64,000 nucleotides of DNA from Kaistella yonginensis (GCF_030409525.1 NZ_JAUFQB010000017.1:138029-202028); one strand, 5' to 3'. Positions 26,193 to 34,624 are shown, counted from the stretch's first letter. Notes: generated from the sequence alone by a model not told the origin. Numbers and translations are program-made.

Positions 26193-26705
26193 ATGATTTC
26201 AGAAAAAATGAAAAATTCGGACTTTCACAAATTTTTTGTAGATGAATTAAGAGATTTATACTGGGCAGAAAATGCTTTGTTAAAAGAGTTACCGAAAATG
26301 CAAAAAGCTTCCACCAGTAAGGAATTAGCCGATGGCTTTGCAAAGCATACAAAAGAAACAAAAAAGCACATCTCTCGTTTAGAAAAAGTTTTCGAAAGTT
26401 TGGGAGAAAAAGCGACTGGGAAAAAATGTGAGGCCATGGCTGGAATTCTAAAAGAAGGAAAATCTATTATTGAAGATACGGCCAAAGATACTATGACCAG
26501 AGATGCGGGCTTGGTTCTAGCGGCGCAAAAAGTAGAACATTACGAGATTGCAACCTACGGAACATTGAAGGTTTTTGCCAGTCATATGGGACACAAGGAA
26601 GCGGAGCGACTGCTTGCAGAAACATTAGACAATGAAAAAGCTACTAATGCAAGGTTGACCGGATTGGCAGAAAGATTTATTAATAAAGAAGCGGTTACCG
26701 AGTAA
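26193..26705 (+). CDS. DUF892/YciF-type ferritin-like protein
   Basis: This 170-residue helical protein belongs to the YciE/YciF (DUF892) family, a ferritin-like four-helix bundle linked to stress responses. The metal-binding pattern is seen in FVDELRDLYWAENALLKELP near residue 15, KHTKETKKHISRLEKVFE near 50 and AAQKVEHYEIATYGTLK near 115, with Glu and His at the expected places. It has no signal peptide. Met6 (MKNSDFHKF, 26208) is an alternative start. A terminator follows 25 bases after the stop. Confidence 0.9.
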   Translation: MISEKMKNSDFHKFFVDELRDLYWAENALLKELPKMQKASTSKELADGFAKHTKETKKHISRLEKVFESLGEKATGKKCEAMAGILKEGKSIIEDTAKDTMTRDAGLVLAAQKVEHYEIATYGTLKVFASHMGHKEAERLLAETLDNEKATNARLTGLAERFINKEAVTE

Positions 26706-26730
26706 GTATTAGCCGACTTAAGAATAAACG

Positions 26731-26758
26731 AAATCCATCTTACCTGATGGATTTTTTT
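26731..26758 (+). terminator. Terminator after the DUF892 gene
   Basis: A 9-bp perfect stem (AAATCCATC/GATGGATTT, 6-base loop) is followed by a T run. Confidence 0.8.
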
Positions 26759-26859
26759 GAAAATAACAAGAATAAAAATCAAAAGTATACAGAATTTAAG
26801 GCGTTCATTTTTAAAGAAGGAATACCTTTTGATAAGACCTTTACAAATATTTTAATGCG

Positions 26860-27657
26860 ATGAAAAACACAATGAAATCATTGATGACCTCATTTCCAGT
26901 TGCGGCACTGCTGCTGGGATTAACTCTTTTTTCCTGCGATGCGCAGAAAACTACAACCGTAAATAATGCAGACCTCGACCATACTGCACAAATTGCATTG
27001 GATTGGGATGGCATTTATCGTGGAACGCTCCCGTGCGCAGATTGTGAGGGGATTAAATCTACCGTTTACCTAATGCGAAACAATACCTTTAAAACCATCA
27101 ATCAATATTTAGGCAAGGAAGAGGCCAGCTTTGAAACCAGCGGAACATTCACCTGGAATAAAGAAGGAAATACTGTTACCTTAACCTCCGCAAACGATAA
27201 AACCAGCTACTTTGTGGGCGAAAACACCTTAACACTACTGGGGCAAGACGGAAAGAAGAACACGGGATCATTAGCTCCTCATTATATGCTAACCAAAGAT
27301 AATTATCGAATTTTGAACAGAAAATGGAAGTTGGTAGAACTGCTTGGTCAACCTGTAAATACGCAGGAAACCATGAGAAAAGCGGCATTTATACAGTTCG
27401 TGGATCAAGACAATCGCTATTCTGCTTCAGCGGGCTGCAATATGATTTCCGGAAATTTTAGGACAGAATCATACAACCGTTTAAAACTTTCAATGGGTAT
27501 GAGTACGCAAATGGCTTGTGAAAATATGAAATTAGAAAACGAGCTTCTCGAGGTTTTAAACACGGCCGATCAATTCCAAATTGATGGACAACATTTGATT
27601 CTAATTAAAGGAAAAAGGGCGCCGTTGGCAAAATTTGTCGCGCCTGTAAACGAATAA
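26860..27657 (+). CDS. NlpE-META fusion lipoprotein
   Basis: This 265-residue lipoprotein (lipobox LFSC near residue 26) joins two envelope domains. Residues about 45-145 match the NlpE N-terminal fold, with WDGIYRGTLPCADCEGIKS carrying its CxxC pair; NlpE senses lipoprotein trafficking and copper in other bacteria. Residues about 150-262 form a META (HslJ-type) domain, with RKWKLVELLGQPV, SASAGCNMISGNF and STQMACENMKLENELLEVL as the typical blocks. The combination suggests stress sensing at the envelope, but no signalling partner is nearby. Met5 is a possible alternative start. A strong terminator lies 19 bases after the stop. Confidence 0.9.
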   Translation: MKNTMKSLMTSFPVAALLLGLTLFSCDAQKTTTVNNADLDHTAQIALDWDGIYRGTLPCADCEGIKSTVYLMRNNTFKTINQYLGKEEASFETSGTFTWNKEGNTVTLTSANDKTSYFVGENTLTLLGQDGKKNTGSLAPHYMLTKDNYRILNRKWKLVELLGQPVNTQETMRKAAFIQFVDQDNRYSASAGCNMISGNFRTESYNRLKLSMGMSTQMACENMKLENELLEVLNTADQFQIDGQHLILIKGKRAPLAKFVAPVNE

Positions 27658-27676
27658 AAATATCTGCAAAAAATAG

Positions 27677-27706
27677 AAAACCGTCTCGGCACTGAGACGG
27701 TTTTTT
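27677..27706 (+). terminator. Terminator after the NlpE-META gene
   Basis: An 11-bp perfect stem (AAAACCGTCTC/GAGACGGTTTT, 6-base loop) ends in a T run. It lies between convergent genes, with A residues on the other side as well. Confidence 0.85.
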
Positions 27707-27738
27707 CATGATCCAATCTTAATTTATCCTCATAAATA

Positions 27739-28269
27739 CTATTTCAGTTCAATAGAAAATTTCCCCGTACTTGCTCCAGATGCCATCAAATTTTTTCCAA
27801 CGATTAACCAAATTTCGCCGTTCCTGTCAATTTCAAAATTTAAATCGACTCCGAATGGTCCATCGAATTCACCATTGGGTAATTTTATTTGGTTGAAACG
27901 GATATTCATTTCAGGATTTTCCGGGATAATTTTTCCAGTGATTTTCTTTCCTTTAAAGTTTTTTATTTGCAAAATATATTGCTGATCTGAGCTTGTAAAT
28001 TCATCGGAAATTTTTAATGGCAGCCTATTTCCATCGATGGTTTTGGTGATTTTACCTCCTTGCACGACACGAAAAGTAGGATCGGTTTCTGTTGAATTAT
28101 CATCATCATTTAGAATCACTTTTCCGTTTGCAAAAGAATCAGAATCGCTTTCTACAAAAGTTCCATCGGAAACAATAACAGAATCATTTTCTGTGGTAAT
28201 TTCAGCAGTGGCTATCTCTTTGGTGCAAGAAATTAGAAAAATAGGAATGAGAAGCAATAGTTTTTTCAT
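27739..28269 (-). CDS. Hypothetical lipoprotein
   Basis: This 176-residue protein has a lipoprotein signal (lipobox LISC, residues 12-15), an acidic Ser/Asp-rich stretch (residues 25-60) and a beta-rich C-terminal part with PFGVDLNFEIDRNGEIWLIV. I do not recognise a family. It starts 6 bases after the stop of the DUF4173-like membrane gene, so the two should be co-transcribed. Confidence 0.72.
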   Translation of the reverse strand: MKKLLLLIPIFLISCTKEIATAEITTENDSVIVSDGTFVESDSDSFANGKVILNDDDNSTETDPTFRVVQGGKITKTIDGNRLPLKISDEFTSSDQQYILQIKNFKGKKITGKIIPENPEMNIRFNQIKLPNGEFDGPFGVDLNFEIDRNGEIWLIVGKNLMASGASTGKFSIELK

Positions 28270-28275
28270 GACAGG

Positions 28276-29646
28276 TTATTTTATGGTTTCGTAAAAAAGG
28301 GATTTCGAAAGAAAAGTTTTCCCCTGCTTATTTTTGATTTGGGTTATAATTTCAGGTTTCAACTTCAGATCTTTCTTTTCATCGGCATAATTCAGCAATT
28401 GCTTTTCGCTAAAATTAATGGCTCCACGATGAAAATTCAAGGCAAAATCTTGTCTTTGTCGATTGTTCAAGGTGATTATTCCACCCCAGTTGATGTAACT
28501 GCAAACCAAAATTGTTCCGTAAAAATACCAGATCATGTGGTTAAAAAGAAAGGCATTGGTTTTTTGTTGGTGAATTTTCAGAAAAGTAATCATCAAACCA
28601 ATTAATGACAAGATAAGAAATGCATACACTCCCAAAGTTTTGTAGGTTAATCCCAAAACAACGTTGTATTCTACATTTTTTGCCATCGCAGAAATGACCA
28701 AAACCGCATTGAGGAAAATCCAGATTTTGGCTAAGACTTTCAGGGATTTTGCTTTTTCATCAAAATTAAAATTGCCTTTGAAATAAAATAGAATCACGCA
28801 AATTGCCATTAATATTGATAAAATTAACGCATTTACTCTGTCATGTGTTTCTGCCGAAAGCTCATTGATGGTTTTTGGGATTTCTACAAATTGTTCATAA
28901 TTAAAAGTGAAAATGAAAATAACCAATAAAATATTTAAAGCCAAAAGTGAAACAATTCCACTGGTCCTTTCCGCATCGATTTCTAAAAAAGTAAAGGTTG
29001 GATTTTTGGTTTTATCTTCATTAATAAAATCATTTTTGAGGAAATGATTTTGTTTGTAAAAGATTCTCAGCACTGTAAAATTCCAGATATTAAAAGCGAT
29101 AAAAAAGCCGAGTAAAGAAAGCCAAAAGAATTCCCAAAAATTAAAATCGAACTCGATGTTTGCGAACAAATGGGCGAAATGATCGCTTCCTAAAGTGTAA
29201 ATTGTGAAGAAAATGATGATGAAAAATGCAGGAATTACAACGATAGAAATAATCTTCTGTACACTTCCGGAAGTATTTTTTTTCGGTAACCAATCTTCAA
29301 AATTGAAAAATCTACAAATAAAAGTGAAGAAATTAATTGCAAAAACCGGTAGGGTAAAAATGGATTTCAAATTTTTATTATTTGATTTAAATGCCAGCAA
29401 AAGAACCGAAGTAAAAACGGCAAGAAACGATGAAAAATCTCCGTACCACGCAAAAGCGACACTCGATAAAATGGAAGTAACAAAAATAATCAAAAAAGTT
29501 TGGGTTCTGTTTCTTTCGGGGGTTTTGAAAAGTAAAAGCAAGGAATAAGCAATTCCCAGAATTCCGAGATTAAGTCCAAGGTTTTCGCCGTAAAAAAGCG
29601 TGATAAAAAGTAAGGTTGTGAGGAGGATGAAGTGGTGAGTTTTCAT
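28276..29646 (-). CDS. DUF4173/DUF4153-like polytopic membrane protein
   Basis: This 456-residue protein has about eleven hydrophobic helices, the first at residues 6-40. It resembles DUF4173 proteins, with ERTSGIVSLLALNILLVIF near residue 225 and a C-terminal soluble tail containing NWGGIITLNNRQRQ and NFHRGAINFSEKQLLNYAD. Function is unknown. It is followed 6 bases later by the lipoprotein gene; a winged-helix regulator and another membrane protein lie upstream on the same strand, 102 bases away. Confidence 0.8.
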   Translation of the reverse strand: MKTHHFILLTTLLFITLFYGENLGLNLGILGIAYSLLLLFKTPERNRTQTFLIIFVTSILSSVAFAWYGDFSSFLAVFTSVLLLAFKSNNKNLKSIFTLPVFAINFFTFICRFFNFEDWLPKKNTSGSVQKIISIVVIPAFFIIIFFTIYTLGSDHFAHLFANIEFDFNFWEFFWLSLLGFFIAFNIWNFTVLRIFYKQNHFLKNDFINEDKTKNPTFTFLEIDAERTSGIVSLLALNILLVIFIFTFNYEQFVEIPKTINELSAETHDRVNALILSILMAICVILFYFKGNFNFDEKAKSLKVLAKIWIFLNAVLVISAMAKNVEYNVVLGLTYKTLGVYAFLILSLIGLMITFLKIHQQKTNAFLFNHMIWYFYGTILVCSYINWGGIITLNNRQRQDFALNFHRGAINFSEKQLLNYADEKKDLKLKPEIITQIKNKQGKTFLSKSLFYETIK

Positions 29647-29748
29647 GATTTTAATTTTTGATGATTGTTTATTTTTATATTAATTCTGTATTATTCACTT
29701 CTACAAAGTCCTTTGAATTACAAAGTAAATTGACAAAAAAAAGAGTTT

Positions 29749-30033
29749 TTATTTTCCCAATAATTTTTCTAATGCCGATAAATGTTCCTCAAAAGCGGTT
29801 CTTCCGGAATTGGTAACTCGGTAAGAAGTTTTGGTTTTTTTGCCTATAAATTCTTTCTTGATTTCTATATATTTCGATTTTTCTAAAGCAGAACTGTGAC
29901 TTGCCAAATTTCCATCGGTCACTTCCAGAAGGTTTTTCATTTCATTGAAATCGATCCAATCATTTACCATCAACACAGACATTATTCCGAGTCGAACCCT
30001 GCTTTCGAATTCTTTGTTGAGATGGGTAATCAT
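29749..30033 (-). CDS. Winged-helix transcriptional regulator
   Basis: This 94-residue protein is a winged-helix DNA-binding domain of the PF13601/MarR-ArsR-like type. RVRLGIMSVLMVNDWIDFNE is the first helical part, LLEVTDGNLASHSSALEKSK the recognition helix region, and IEIKKEFIGKKTKTSYRVT the beta wing. There is no effector domain. It begins 19 bases after the stop of the membrane gene upstream, a common pairing in which the small regulator controls its own operon with membrane partners. Confidence 0.88.
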   Translation of the reverse strand: MITHLNKEFESRVRLGIMSVLMVNDWIDFNEMKNLLEVTDGNLASHSSALEKSKYIEIKKEFIGKKTKTSYRVTNSGRTAFEEHLSALEKLLGK

Positions 30034-30052
30034 TTTTAATAATATACTTTAT

Positions 30053-30673
30053 TTATTTGTCATACTTATTATACATCGCAATTCCATACACCATATGCAA
30101 AACGCCGAAACCAATTGCCCAGAAAACCAATCCCCATCCGAGAAAAAAGAGGGAAATCAATCCGAGCAAAATTTGCAAATATCCCAAATATTGAACATCG
30201 GTTAAAGTATATTTCGCTGCATTTACTAAGGCTAAACCATAAAAAATTAAAGTTGCAGGTGCAATGAAAACCAATAAATGATGATATTGCAACGACAAAC
30301 AAAATATTCCGCCCGTAAATAAAGGAATGGCGAAATTGAAAAGTAATTTCTTCGTGGTTTTATCCCAAATTTTGAGATTGTTTTGTTTGCTCTTTTTCGC
30401 AGTAAAAAAATATCCACTTAAAATCGCGAGAAAAAGAATGACCACTCCGATCAGCATTAATTCTTTCACCAAACTTTCGGGGAAAACATTTCTGTTTCCT
30501 TCGAAATAATTAATTCCTTCTCGCTGAAAAACAAAATACACATAAATCGAACCGATCAAAGCAACCAATCCGGCAAAAACTCCCGACAAACCGCTCAATG
30601 AAATAAACCGAGAACTTTGCTCCATCATTTTTCTAATGTGCGATAAATCTTCCTGATAATTATTTTGTTCCAT
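30053..30673 (-). CDS. Four-helix membrane protein linked to the winged-helix regulator
   Basis: This 206-residue protein has a short cytoplasmic helix (MEQNNYQEDLSHIRKMMEQ) and five to six hydrophobic segments, at about residues 28-50, 70-92, 110-128, 133-150 and 160-195. I chose this start because a perfect TAACTTTG -7 box (30692-30699) lies 18 bases before it, inside the longer frame that reaches 30721. It is read together with the winged-helix regulator gene 19 bases downstream. Function unknown. Confidence 0.75.
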   Translation of the reverse strand: MEQNNYQEDLSHIRKMMEQSSRFISLSGLSGVFAGLVALIGSIYVYFVFQREGINYFEGNRNVFPESLVKELMLIGVVILFLAILSGYFFTAKKSKQNNLKIWDKTTKKLLFNFAIPLFTGGIFCLSLQYHHLLVFIAPATLIFYGLALVNAAKYTLTDVQYLGYLQILLGLISLFFLGWGLVFWAIGFGVLHMVYGIAMYNKYDK

Positions 30674-30691
30674 ATAAAGTACTTTGAATCG

Positions 30692-30699
30692 CAAAGTTA
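30692..30699 (-). promoter_or_regulatory. -7 box of the membrane protein/winged-helix operon
   Basis: TAACTTTG on the minus strand lies 18 bases before the chosen ATG and fully matches TAnnTTTG. It decides between two possible starts. Confidence 0.5.
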
Positions 30700-30765
30700 A
30701 ATTATATTTTAACAAGTCCAAATATTTTTTTAGTTATTTTAAAGAAAGTTGTTATCAAAATCAAT

Positions 30766-30773
30766 TATCTTTG
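30766..30773 (+). promoter_or_regulatory. -7 box of the PspC-like gene
   Basis: TATCTTTG on the plus strand lies 16 bases before the ATG and fully matches TAnnTTTG. Confidence 0.5.
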
Positions 30774-30789
30774 TCTTCAAATTAAAAAA

Positions 30790-31011
30790 ATGTTTACAAA
30801 TCTTCGACATAGAATGGAAAGACAATGGTTTGGTGTGCTCACAAGAATGGGCGCGAAACTGGGAATTCCTGTGTCGAAATTGCGGGTATTTTTCATCTAC
30901 TCTACTTTTGCAACTGCGGGAGTTTTTTTCCTGATTTACTTGGGATTGGCTTTTACACTTTGGATCAAAGATATGTTCATTACTCGACGACCAAGCGTTT
31001 TTGACTTATGA
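30790..31011 (+). CDS. Small PspC-domain-like membrane protein
   Basis: This 73-residue protein has the PspC layout: a short amphipathic start (GVLTRMGAKLGIPVSKLRVFF) that matches the usual G-x-LA-x-x-x-G-x-x-x-x-x-x-R pattern, then a long hydrophobic stretch at about residues 36-58. PspC proteins work in membrane stress responses. Its stop overlaps the start of the GNAT gene by four bases (ATGA). Confidence 0.75.
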   Translation: MFTNLRHRMERQWFGVLTRMGAKLGIPVSKLRVFFIYSTFATAGVFFLIYLGLAFTLWIKDMFITRRPSVFDL

Positions 31012-31523
31012 TCTGGTTCCAAGAATTACAAACGCGCAAAAAACTTTCTCGCATTTTTTCTTCTTATGAAAAAACTTTTCCAGCAGATGAGCGAAGAGAT
31101 GAAGCGCAATTTTTAGCACTTTTAGAAAATCCAAACAGTTTAATTTTCATCATTAAAAACGAGGAAAATTCAATTGGTTATGTTATTCTTTGGGAATTAA
31201 ACGATTTCTATTTTCTGGAACATTTCGAAGTTTTTGAAGAGTTTCGAAATTTAAAATTGGGTTCTCAAGTTTTACAGGAATTGCAAGAAAAATTTGGCAA
31301 TATGATTTTAGAATCTGAACCTTCAGATTGGAATGAAATGGCAGAAAGACGAATTAATTTCTATGTACGAAACGGCTATTCCATTGTTTCTAAAGAGTAT
31401 GTACAACCAAGTTATGGCGAAGGAAAAAAAGAATTGAAACTTTTTTTGCTGGGTAATTTTAAAGTGGAAAATTTGATGGCAGTTGAATTTGAATTGCGTT
31501 CCAAAGTTTACGATTCTATTTAA
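31008..31523 (+). CDS. GNAT-family N-acetyltransferase
   Basis: This 171-residue protein has the GNAT fold, transferring an acetyl group from acetyl-CoA to an amine. The strand FYFLEHFEVFEEFRNLKLGS contains the acetyl-CoA-binding approach R-x-x-x-x-G-S, followed by VLQELQEKFG as the following helix and RRINFYVRNGYSIVSKEYVQP as the C-terminal signature (F-Y-x-x-x-G-Y). The target is unknown. It is translated together with the PspC-like gene. Confidence 0.88.
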   Translation: MIWFQELQTRKKLSRIFSSYEKTFPADERRDEAQFLALLENPNSLIFIIKNEENSIGYVILWELNDFYFLEHFEVFEEFRNLKLGSQVLQELQEKFGNMILESEPSDWNEMAERRINFYVRNGYSIVSKEYVQPSYGEGKKELKLFLLGNFKVENLMAVEFELRSKVYDSI

Positions 31524-31526
31524 ACT

Positions 31527-31564
31527 TTGTCAAAGTACAATCGCACTTTTAAAAACTTTGACAA
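31527..31564. repeat. Hairpin between convergent genes
   Basis: TTGTCAAAGT and ACTTTGACAA form a 10-bp stem with an 18-base loop between the convergent GNAT and SIMPL genes. The left arm is itself part of a palindrome (ACTTTGTCAAAGT). There is no clear T run, so termination is only possible. Confidence 0.4.
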
Positions 31565-31572
31565 TGTAAACA

Positions 31573-32304
31573 CTAATTCACTTCATACTCCAATTTGATC
31601 GTGATACTCGCTTCTTTGTCTTTGGATGAAGTGTTGAAAGTTCCGCCGTACGAATATTCTTCGGTAGAATTGGGTGCGGTAATTTGCGTAATTCCCATCG
31701 TGGCTTTTTTCAAATGACCGAGTTTTGCACCGGCATTTTCTGCAATTTTTTCGGCACGTTGTTTCGCATCTTTGGTGGCATCTGCAATCATTTGATGTTT
31801 TACATCGGCGAGTTTGGTGTAGAAATAATTTGGTGGTGAAGAAGTAAATTCGATTCCTAAATTAATAATTTCTGTGATATTTCGAGAAAGATTTTCGATT
31901 TTTGCGACTTCTTTGCTGTCGATAGAAACGCTTTGAGAAAGTTGATAACCCGCAAAAGTTTGGATACTTCTTCCGTTTGCATCACTTCCGTAATTGAATT
32001 GTTTCTGAATATCAACTGCAGAAAAAACCATCTCGTTTTTCGGAATTCCTTTCGAGGTTAAATAATTTTCGATCACTTTTTTATCATTTGCCAGTTCGTC
32101 ATACGCCGATTTTAATTCAAAACTATTTCGGGAAAAATTTCCGCTCCAGGCGATAAGGTCGGAGGTGAATTTATTGCTTCCCAATCCCGTTACAGAAATG
32201 GTATTTTCGGCTTTATTTCTGTTTTTAATGGCGCTTCCCAAAAAAGCAAGTCCGATGATGAAACCTGCTGCAGCAATTGCAATGGCGATAATATTTTTGT
32301 TCAT
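31573..32304 (-). CDS. SIMPL-domain (DUF541) protein
   Basis: This 243-residue protein has an N-terminal membrane anchor or signal (residues 3-25) and a SIMPL/DUF541 domain over the rest. Signature blocks are ISVTGLGSNKFTSDLIAWSG near residue 36, LTSKGIPKNEMVFSAVDIQK near 85 and KDAKQRAEKIAENAGAKLG near 180. Members lie in the periplasm or inner membrane and their role is poorly known. It stands alone. Confidence 0.92.
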   Translation of the reverse strand: MNKNIIAIAIAAAGFIIGLAFLGSAIKNRNKAENTISVTGLGSNKFTSDLIAWSGNFSRNSFELKSAYDELANDKKVIENYLTSKGIPKNEMVFSAVDIQKQFNYGSDANGRSIQTFAGYQLSQSVSIDSKEVAKIENLSRNITEIINLGIEFTSSPPNYFYTKLADVKHQMIADATKDAKQRAEKIAENAGAKLGHLKKATMGITQITAPNSTEEYSYGGTFNTSSKDKEASITIKLEYEVN

Positions 32305-32396
32305 AATAGGTGAATTTTGACTAATTCTATAACGACTTAAAGTTAGGAATTATTTTCAATGATTACAGATTTTCTTTTCTTATTAAAACTAGTCTT

Positions 32397-32490
32397 TTTT
32401 TAACACAAAGAACACCAAGGTTTTGCACAAAGTTCGCTACAATTTTTCTTTGTGTTTCCTCGTGAATTCTTTGTGGCTTTGTGTTAAAAA
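32397..32490. repeat. Inverted repeat built on AACACAAAG
   Basis: TTTTTAACACAAAG (32397-32410) and its perfect complement (32477-32490) enclose 66 bases that contain further copies of CACAAAG and CTTTGTG. The element fills half of the 189-base gap between the SIMPL gene and the next gene. Such tracts recur, as I recall, in Flavobacteriia genomes. Confidence 0.5.
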
Positions 32491-32493
32491 TTT

Positions 32494-33261
32494 TTATCGA
32501 TTAAGATATTTCGGGAAAGTTTCTTCTAATGCAAAAAGAACTTTCGAGAGATTTCTGGCTTTAATTCCTTTTGAAATTTCGGGTTGTACTCCGATTGAAA
32601 ATTGCAAAAATTCTGAAATTTTTTCTTCTGGAATATTCATTTTTGTAAAATATTCATCGGGAACTTTGGAGCGAATCCATTTGATTTTGTCTTGTAAGTC
32701 TTCGTATTTATACCAACTTTTTTGCTTTCTTGCTTTTCCACTTAAGACATTATAAATTGCTTGAATATCTGCTGTTGGTGGAATTCCTATTAAAGGTAAT
32801 AAAACATTTTTTCCAAGTTCAGAAGGTTTTTCCCGTGGTTTTTCTGGCGGAAGTGGAACTCCGATTTCTCTTTGAAGTTGGGCAACTTTATCAACTTTTG
32901 TTAATTTTCGGGAATCTTTATTCAAATCACCTGATAAATTGAGGTTGGTTACTTTTACTTCTTCGATTTCTTCGGCTTTTCGGAATAATGAAATTGAAAT
33001 TGGATTATTGAAATCTGAAGAATTTATCTTTTTCGAATTTCTTTCAAAACCATTTCGAACAAATCGCAGTTCATCATTGGAATTGGCTTCGATGGTAAAT
33101 TCACCTTTGATATTGCTATAGGATTTTTTTTCAGATTGAACATTAAACACCAAAACTGCGGACAATGGATTTTGTTCTTCATCGGTAATAATTCCAGATA
33201 AATTCTGAGAAAATAAGGGAACAGTAAAACAAAAGAAAAATACCGCAAAAACCCGAACCAT
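32494..33261 (-). CDS. Secreted carboxypeptidase-regulatory-like protein, copy 2
   Basis: This 255-residue exported protein has a signal peptide ending PLFSQ near residue 18, then a CarboxypepD_reg-like domain (LSGIITDEEQNPLSAVLVFN, IKGEFTIEANSNDELRFVRNG) and a mostly helical C-terminal half. It is a diverged paralogue of the gene directly upstream, sharing the DELRFV(R/K)(N/S)G(F/Y)ERNS(K/L)KI pattern. The ATG overlaps the stop of that gene by one base (TAATG). Neither has known function. Confidence 0.8.
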   Translation of the reverse strand: MVRVFAVFFFCFTVPLFSQNLSGIITDEEQNPLSAVLVFNVQSEKKSYSNIKGEFTIEANSNDELRFVRNGFERNSKKINSSDFNNPISISLFRKAEEIEEVKVTNLNLSGDLNKDSRKLTKVDKVAQLQREIGVPLPPEKPREKPSELGKNVLLPLIGIPPTADIQAIYNVLSGKARKQKSWYKYEDLQDKIKWIRSKVPDEYFTKMNIPEEKISEFLQFSIGVQPEISKGIKARNLSKVLFALEETFPKYLNR

Positions 33262-34058
33262 TACGAACCGATTTTATGGGTTTTGATATACTCTTTATAA
33301 GCCAATCGCATGGCCATGCTGATGGCGGACACATCAAAGTTCTTGCGGTAAATTTTCGCTAGCGAATAGTTTTGGTCCGCATAAATCAAGAAGCGGTCGA
33401 TATCTTCTTCGTTCCAACCTTGTGATGTATAGAAACTCAAATCCATGGTGTTTTTTATGCGTTTATAAAACGCCTGCGTTTCAGCAAAATTAGCCGTTGT
33501 AGGTTTTGGATTCTTGGCTTTCTTAATCAATCCAAAGGCGGCGGAAGCAAGCCCGAGAATATTCACTTGCCCTGCGCTGTAATTTGGCGCTGCAAAAGCC
33601 GACGGTATAGAAAGTTTTGGAGCAGCTTCGGTTGGAGGAGTCATCATATATGATTTCATACTTGAATTTAATGCAACCACTTTTTTTGAAGGTTCTAATG
33701 CTTTAATATCTTTTCTTAAATCACCGGTTGCTTGAAAGCGAAGTTCAATTTCTGCGATATCAAAAGGTGACTTGGTTAGAACAATTTTTAAAGGTTCCGA
33801 AAAATTCAATTTTGAAATTTTAAGAGAATTACGTTCGTAACCACTTTTAACAAAACGAAGTTCATCTGTTGGCTTGGCCCCAATCACAAAATTTCCGTAG
33901 GGATCTGAAATTACTTTAACATCTGTTCGTGTGTTTAGAATAGTCACGTTTTGTAAAGCTGTTTCAAATTCAGTACTTACTTTTCCACTGACATATTGCT
34001 GGGAAAACCCGAACACCCAAGCCGTAAGAAATAAGAGAATTGGTAGTTTTGTTTTCAT
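33261..34058 (-). CDS. Secreted carboxypeptidase-regulatory-like protein, copy 1
   Basis: This 265-residue exported protein has a signal peptide ending GFSQQ near residue 19, then a CarboxypepD_reg-like domain (VSGKVSTEFETALQNVTILN, PTDELRFVKSGYERNSLKI), a Pro/Ala-rich middle and a helical C-terminal part (ETQAFYKRIKNTMDLSFYTS). It is the first of two tandem paralogues joined by a TAATG overlap. The similarity is strongest in the N-terminal domain and the C-terminal halves also share a W-x-E-x-D-type helix region. Probable surface or periplasmic location; role unknown. Confidence 0.8.
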   Translation of the reverse strand: MKTKLPILLFLTAWVFGFSQQYVSGKVSTEFETALQNVTILNTRTDVKVISDPYGNFVIGAKPTDELRFVKSGYERNSLKISKLNFSEPLKIVLTKSPFDIAEIELRFQATGDLRKDIKALEPSKKVVALNSSMKSYMMTPPTEAAPKLSIPSAFAAPNYSAGQVNILGLASAAFGLIKKAKNPKPTTANFAETQAFYKRIKNTMDLSFYTSQGWNEEDIDRFLIYADQNYSLAKIYRKNFDVSAISMAMRLAYKEYIKTHKIGS

Positions 34059-34536
34059 GCAGGATATTTTAGTAAAAATAAGCTGATATTCGATGGGTTT
34101 AAAGTTTATTTTTTTTGAACTGGAAAGTTTAACCAGCTTTAACGCGTTTTATGATTTTTTTAGAATTTTTCGCTTCGGTTTTTGTTAAAATATGCAGTTA
34201 AAAGAGTTTTGATTAAACCCAAAGACACAAGGGTTTATACTTATGCGCTTCTAAAAATAAGGCTGCAAAAGCTTTGAAAGTCGGCGAATCTTCGATTACA
34301 GATAGCGACGAGCGCAAAGATTTGAATTTGAATGTATGTTTAATTACGCGTTGTAGAAATTATAGTTACTGCAGTTTTGCCTTCGAAAAAATATCGAAAA
34401 AAAACGCGGTTGAAATAAACCTTATCAGGTTTGAGCGCAGATGACAAGTGTAAGATGAAACAGATTTAGTTCTACGAAAGCATCAATGCCTGAGAATTGA
34501 AGATGGATCTGTAAAGATACGCGCTTTTGCGTAAGG

Positions 34537-34624
34537 GATTGCAGTGGAAATCCTTTTTTGGGGAAGTGGTGCTCGCTTCGCTCGCACCACTTCCCCAAAA
34601 AAGATTGAAGCGGAAAGCCCGACC
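34537..34624. repeat. Hairpin repeat element, copy 2
   Basis: A perfect 20-bp inverted repeat (34553-34572 with 34584-34603, 11-base loop) stands between two related direct repeats, GATTGCAGTGGAAATCC (34537-34553) and GATTGAAGCGGAAAGCC (34603-34619). The same frame with a different stem is found at 25440-25503. The conserved part is the flanks, while the stem sequence differs completely between copies. Confidence 0.75.

Noticed and set aside
34200-34443. Plus-strand open frame reading KAAKALKVGESSITDSDERK and on to a TGA at 34441
   Set aside because: It has no ATG and no recognisable family, and it runs into a repeat region. It may be chance or a very old remnant; not enough to call.
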